From Basidiobolus heterosporus B8920 (Eukaryota; Basidiobolomycota; Basidiobolomycetes; Basidiobolales; Basidiobolaceae): a stretch of 64,000 nucleotides of DNA. Below are positions 59,562 to 64,000 of the stretch, in pieces (position 1 is the stretch's first letter; each line of letters begins with the position of its first letter). Made by a program: the position numbers and the translations under genes. The stretch is from positions 1 to 64,000 of the forward strand of contig JNET01033001.1 in assembly GCA_000697455.1 (NCBI GenBank), in the 5' to 3' direction. Under the pieces are notes generated by a model that saw only the letters and a list, made by a program, of their open reading frames with translations, was not told the DNA's origin and did not search any database.

Positions 59562-59708
59562 TAATTATTCAAATCCATGTACTATATGAATTCAATTGGT
59601 TTGTTGGTTCACACTCCTTAGACCTTTTAATAAAAGCAGTAAACTCTAATTTATTTGATTTTTTACCAAAAGACATGATTTTATTCCAGTAATTGATGAT
59701 ATGCTGGT

Positions 59709-60517
59709 TTAGATAGCATCTGTGAGCAGCTTGTTTAACTTGGCTACCTTTGCTGCTACTGACAAGTCAATAGTCTTATCGCCAAACTCAATTATGAGAC
59801 CACCTAAAATTGTCGGGTTGACTTTATTCTGGACCGTGAGCTTGCTATTACCCGCAAGAGTGCCTTTGGCTAAGGACTCTTTAATCTGCCTCAATTGTAC
59901 AGGTTTAAGCACAGTGGCTGAGGTAACAGTTACCAAGACTTCACCGCGTTGGGCCATCATAAGAGAACGATAGGCGCTAATGATCTTTGTAGTTTCATTG
60001 AGTCGGCCGTTGTCTGCCAAAAGGTCGAACAAATTCTTTGTGACTTCCGAATATTTGTGTTCTTTGAAAAGAAGATCAATACCGGCTTTCTTTTGGTCAC
60101 GACTTAGGGTAGGGTTTTCGAGGAAAAATTGCACTTTGGGATTCTTTTCGATAAAACCTCCAATACGAGACATTTCACCTTCGACAGTTTCCAATTGGTT
60201 TTTTTTGGCCGCGGCAGTGAAAAGAGCAGTGGCATAACGGCCATCAATACCGAAAAGAGTTAAAGGAACCTGAAATAGTCCGCCTCAAACGTCAGTTAAG
60301 GATTCGCAACACGGGAAGTAACTAAAGGACGAGTATACTTTAACTTTCGGAGTGGACGTATATGTACGAACGGAACGCTACAAATATAAGCCAACCGTGA
60401 TTAGAAAAGTATGTTAGCAGTGTACATGGTATATGTCTAGTCAAAGACAACGTATCAAGCTATTGAGTTCGAATGAGGCATTACCAAGGAGCTGGTGACA
60501 ACTCTAGTGAATAACAT
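59709..60517 (-). CDS. ATP5: ATP synthase subunit OSCP (Atp5), mitochondrial
   Basis: Three exons; the first is MLFTRVVTSSL from 60517. The second is RSVRTYTSTPKVK and the third starts VPLTLFGIDGRYATALFTAA. The basic, serine-rich N-terminus is a mitochondrial presequence. The third exon carries ENPTLSRDQKKAGIDLLF and the OSCP signature ending GGLIIEFGDKTIDLSVAAKV. OSCP joins the peripheral stalk to F1 and confers oligomycin sensitivity. The gene is convergent with the DUF4602 gene, 147 bases away. Confidence 0.95.
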
Positions 60518-61151
60518 TTTTGGCGCAGTGTAAAAGAGTACACTAATTGTGAATGTTGAATAAAAGATACAACTGGCTAGTTTAATGCGAGTCATTCAAT
60601 CGACCCCAAAAATTGAAATGAATTAATCTGCCCCACATAGAGTTCCTCACCTCGTCCGGCATCTAATAATATCTGATCATATCTATGCTGTGGCAGTCCC
60701 AGAACACAAGAAAACATTAAAATAGAGTTGTGACTTCTGGCAAAAACGAGTATTGCGATCAGTTTATCTTAGTATATTTTCCGTGCAGGACTTCGTTCGA
60801 CATCGCAGCTCTCTCCTCCCAGTGTATCTGGTACTAAGCGTATTACCATTTGGTAAAGGTCGGAAGGCATTCAGGCTGAACATCTTTTCTCCGAGCTGGT
60901 GGTTTGCAGATTTTGCAAGAATACTACAGATTCAGCGAGGTAAGCAGTGAAATGCACAATATTAGTACTTCATTAGTATTAATAGTGCTGATTAGCTCTT
61001 CTAAATGATGTGCCAGCCAATAGGCTGCGCCGGAATAATTATATGGCATTATTCCCCGTTCCGAACACTGGTATTTCAGCTACTCTTATTAACTGAGCTG
61101 TTCACATAGACCAAGAGCTGTTTGTCTGGCTCTGGCTGTTTTTGTGTAGCA
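60518..61151. other. Divergent region, ATP5 and acyltransferase gene
   Basis: About 630 bases between divergent starts. A small open frame at 60753-60950 has no recognisable product. Both promoters should lie here. Confidence 0.4.
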
Positions 61152-63289
61152 ATGTTGCCTTTCGTTTATTCAGTAGTTCGCACCTTTATCAGACTTATTT
61201 TTCTTTTTTTCTTTAGAGAGTATGGTAGTTTTGGAACTGAGAACGTTCCTCGAGAAAAACAAGAGCCTGTATTACTTTTAGCTGGTCCACACGGAAATTA
61301 CCTGCTGGATATTTTTTCCCTCATCGGAACTTGTCCAAGATTCATATCTTTCATTAGTTCAGTATCAGTTTTGGAATTACCACTTTTTGGTTCCATTGCC
61401 AAAGCGATTGGAACGATTCCGGTTATAAGGTGAGATTTTGATATACGATCTGTATGCTGGTAGCTAACCTAACCTCTCTTTAGACCCCAAGATGCACAGA
61501 GATTTCAGGGTGAAGGAATGGTCACAATTAGTGACAACCACATGGAGGTTCACGGTGATTCCATTGGACAGCAAGTTCAAATAGGAGATACGATATATGT
61601 TTGGATCGAGGATAGAGTGGTTCCCCAACAATATTATGGAATTGTTAGCGGTATAACTTCGCTCTCCTGCGTCTTGATCCAAGAGCCTGGTATGAAAGTT
61701 ATTGATCCCATCTTGGCTGGAGCCACCAAAAACAAAAAGCTACTAAAGAGTAGGAAGATCGTGCGTTATGGAAGTATCAATATACGTCTGCAAGATGGAA
61801 TGACCGATGAAGATCTACAGCAACTTGGCTTACCTGCGGACGAAGACATGAGGAAATTCATAAGCACTTATCTTAAAGCCAATCCGAATTCACACCCAAT
61901 ATCCCAAGAGCAGCAACCTGATGAGTCCAATGAAACGCCAGATTCTCCAGATCTGCCGTTATCAGGAAGTTTTACGTTCTCGCACCCATTGGTGCAATCG
62001 GGTTTGTATCATACTGTGTGGGATACGTTTTCCTCTACCGATGCTCGCACAAACAAGTGCGTGGCTATTTTTCCAGAGGGAGTTTCAACTGACTACACTC
62101 ACCTCAATCCTCTGAAATATGGATGCACAGTTTTGAGCCTGGGTTATTTGGCTAGGAATCCTAGCGCTACGCTTACTGTTGTACCCTGCGGAATATATTT
62201 TGGAAACAGGCACAAGTTCCGCTCGGATTGCTACGTAGAATACGGAAATCCCATAAGAATCCAACCCCAATGGGTTACAATGTACGCTCAAGGCGGTGAA
62301 GCTAAAAGACAAGGTATCGTATGCAGAAGCTCCTACAAATACCACACATAGATTCATTAAGTTTATGATACACAGCAAGTCAGGAGTTTCTGCAAGAAAT
62401 CCAAAACTCGCTGGAAAGTCTGGTTCTTAATGCTGCTGATGAAGAGACACTTCGAGTTTATCAGACCACGAGAAGATTGTATCAGCAGAAGTATGAGGCT
62501 AACGGCCAGAAATTGAGCGTCACCGAGAAGCTTCAGCTAACCAGAAGGATTGCACAGGTAAAATTGCGATACGCCATGATATATGCACTAGATTCCTAAC
62601 ACTTTAACCGTTAGGGATACCAAGCTCTACACAGCTCTAGTAATGTCCAATTGCTGGAAACAGACCTTTCTCGACGACTTCTTATCTACGCCAATCGCAT
62701 ATATCGTCATGGGCTCATTGACTCACAAGTCGTTCATATCCGGACAAGCGTTTCATTCTCTGTGTTCATTCGCCTTCTAGCCAATTTACTGGAGTTGCTG
62801 TTGGTAGGATTGATGGTGTTTCCAGGAGCCTTATTGTTCGGATGGATTGGGATCCTAGCAAGATGGGTAGGCAATAAGCAAGGCAAGTCAGCAATGCTCC
62901 AGTACGATCAGTCCCTACCGGTAACCAGATGGCCAGGTCGTGATTTGATTGCTACATGGAAAATCATCATCTGCATATTCTTCTTTCCGTTGATGAGCTG
63001 TCTCTATTCCGTGGGGTTGTACTATCTTCTCGAATCCCACAAAACACCCTTGGATCTCACTGACACGCAAATCCTATGGGTAGTCGTTGGTGTATGTTTC
63101 GTAGGGTTCCCTGTAGCCACTTACTTTACCATTCGCTTTGGTGAAGTGTTTGTGTTGATTGGCAGAAGAGTCATATCCCATTACTGGTCCCTCAGGGGGT
63201 GGGGCAAAGATTTGGTTAACTTTAGAGAAGAGTTGAGACATGAGGTGTATGACTTGGTCGAGAACCAGATGAAACTTGATTTTATCTAG
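61152..63289 (+). CDS. SCT1: Glycerol-3-phosphate/dihydroxyacetone-phosphate acyltransferase (Sct1/Gpt2-like)
   Basis: First acylation step of glycerolipid synthesis at the ER. Exons give a protein of about 640 residues. An N-terminal hydrophobic stretch (VVRTFIRLIFLFFFREYGS) precedes the acyltransferase motif AGPHGNYLLDIFS, the HxxxxxD form used by fungal GPATs. The usual motif FPEGVSTD sits near the middle after a long insert. A later exon (62651 onward) has strong hydrophobic segments and the KSAMLQYDQSLPVTRWPGRD loop, a fungal Sct1/Gat1 feature. The start ATG at 61152 is used; the frame is open slightly upstream without an ATG. Confidence 0.9.
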
Positions 63290-63381
63290 CCATTCATTTA
63301 TTTATGTTGCCTGTTATAAGTAATTTAATATTGAATTATCATTTAGAGATTTTAAATAAAGATCTGTGTTGAAACAGTTTT

Positions 63382-64000
63382 TTATTGCAAACAATGACTT
63401 TTTACGGGATCTGGAAGAGCCAAATCTGGCTTTGGCATATCAGGGTTGTCATAGGGGGTTGGGAAATCCTTGCCCATTTCTATTAATTGCCTGAGAGTCT
63501 CGGTTCGTTTGTCGAGTGAATCAGGGGAAGAATACGACTCAAGCGAATTTATATTCTGAATAAACTTGGCGTTGTTGAGTTCATATTCTCTAACTTTCTC
63601 TTCTGAAGCGTGATGCATTCGGATATAGTCTGAAGGTATCGAGTAAGGGATCCGGATCTTTTGACGATCCTGTCGATCGTCAGGGTTTGGCCCACCAAAG
63701 AGTTGGGAATATATCGGTGGATTGCCCAAAGATATATTAAGAGGGCTTGTGTTGAGCATATTGTTTGTTAAGCTCTTGAGTCGAGTTGAATTGAGGCTTG
63801 GAGTTGGACTATAAACATAACAATAGCCTTTGCTTGTAGTATCAAACTCTAAATCCACGGGAATGTTGAAGGGTGAAAGCAAATCACATTCGTTACTAGG
63901 TTTGCCGTCAGGTCTATTGGTACCCGTATATGCTCGAGCTGATTGAGGACGTTTTTTCTGCCACTGAAACCATATATAGTCTACGAACGCATGGTGAAGA
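63382..64000 (-). CDS. Tyrosinase C-terminal part (cut by window edge)
   Basis: Only the 3' end lies inside the window. Reading inward from the right edge on the minus strand, the first codons give LHHAFVDYIWFQWQKKRPQS, the CuB copper site of tyrosinases. The rest is a C-terminal extension (PYSIPSDYIRMHHASEEKV and so on) ending at 63382. Tyrosinases oxidise monophenols and diphenols, making melanin precursors. The CuA site and N-terminus lie beyond the window. The last copper histidines visible are in HH of LHHAFVD. Confidence 0.8.
   Translation of the reverse strand, partial: LHHAFVDYIWFQWQKKRPQSARAYTGTNRPDGKPSNECDLLSPFNIPVDLEFDTTSKGYCYVYSPTPSLNSTRLKSLTNNMLNTSPLNISLGNPPIYSQLFGGPNPDDRQDRQKIRIPYSIPSDYIRMHHASEEKVREYELNNAKFIQNINSLESYSSPDSLDKRTETLRQLIEMGKDFPTPYDNPDMPKPDLALPDPVKSHCLQ

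Overview
This window is nuclear DNA of a filamentous or otherwise early-diverging fungus. Genes are dense on both strands and are split by many short introns, mostly 50 to 80 nt with GTAAGT-like donors and occasional CTAAC branch sites. Many products are fungal types: Sla1, Pps1, Flx1, Iec1-like, Sct1/Gat-type acyltransferase and App1. An intronless 717-residue protein at 39196-41349 recalls, from memory only, an expanded family of Mortierellomycota and Glomeromycota. I therefore lean towards that part of the tree, but this is inference; no rRNA, mitochondrial or taxonomic marker is present. I saw no CRISPR array, transposon, rRNA or tRNA gene.

Layout. 0-8 kb: a soluble tandem-ATPase ABC protein (YDR061W/ModF type), then a full-length ABCC/MRP transporter with TMD0. 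8.6-13.5 kb (minus): App1-type phosphatidate phosphatase and the splicing factor Cwf19. 13.8-24 kb: gamma-tubulin complex protein GCP3, eIF3b, a kappa-class GST/HCCA isomerase (minus), a diphosphoinositol-polyphosphate Nudix hydrolase and deoxyhypusine synthase. 24.3-29.5 kb: the endocytic adaptor Sla1 with large repeat arrays. 30-33.5 kb (minus): the ER cargo receptor Erv29/SURF4 and a DNAJC7-type TPR-J co-chaperone. 34.8-36.3 kb: a type II membrane O-fucosyltransferase-like protein. 36.6-37.3 kb (minus): sorting nexin Snx3, recovered by joining four short exons. 38-41.3 kb: two unassigned genes, one with half a LIM domain and one the 717-residue protein.

41.7-64 kb: two mitochondrial carriers (minus; the second is Flx1), elongin A, glycogen branching enzyme (minus), diphthine synthase Dph5, dual-specificity phosphatase Pps1 (minus), a C2H2 protein like INO80 subunit Iec1 (minus), splicing factor Slu7, ribosomal protein eL21, a DUF4602 protein, ATP synthase OSCP (minus), a glycerol-3-phosphate acyltransferase, and the 3' end of a tyrosinase (minus, cut by the window edge).

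Most of this is ordinary housekeeping sequence in a shuffled order. Functional links are loose: Cwf19 and Slu7 act in splicing; eIF3b, deoxyhypusine synthase, Dph5 and eL21 act in translation; App1, Sla1 and Snx3 act in endocytosis and membrane traffic. The parts most worth a second look are the 717-residue protein, the IFPKP repeat array of Sla1, and the half-LIM protein. Exon-intron joins were made by eye from reading frame, GT-AG borders and protein similarity, so individual borders may be off.
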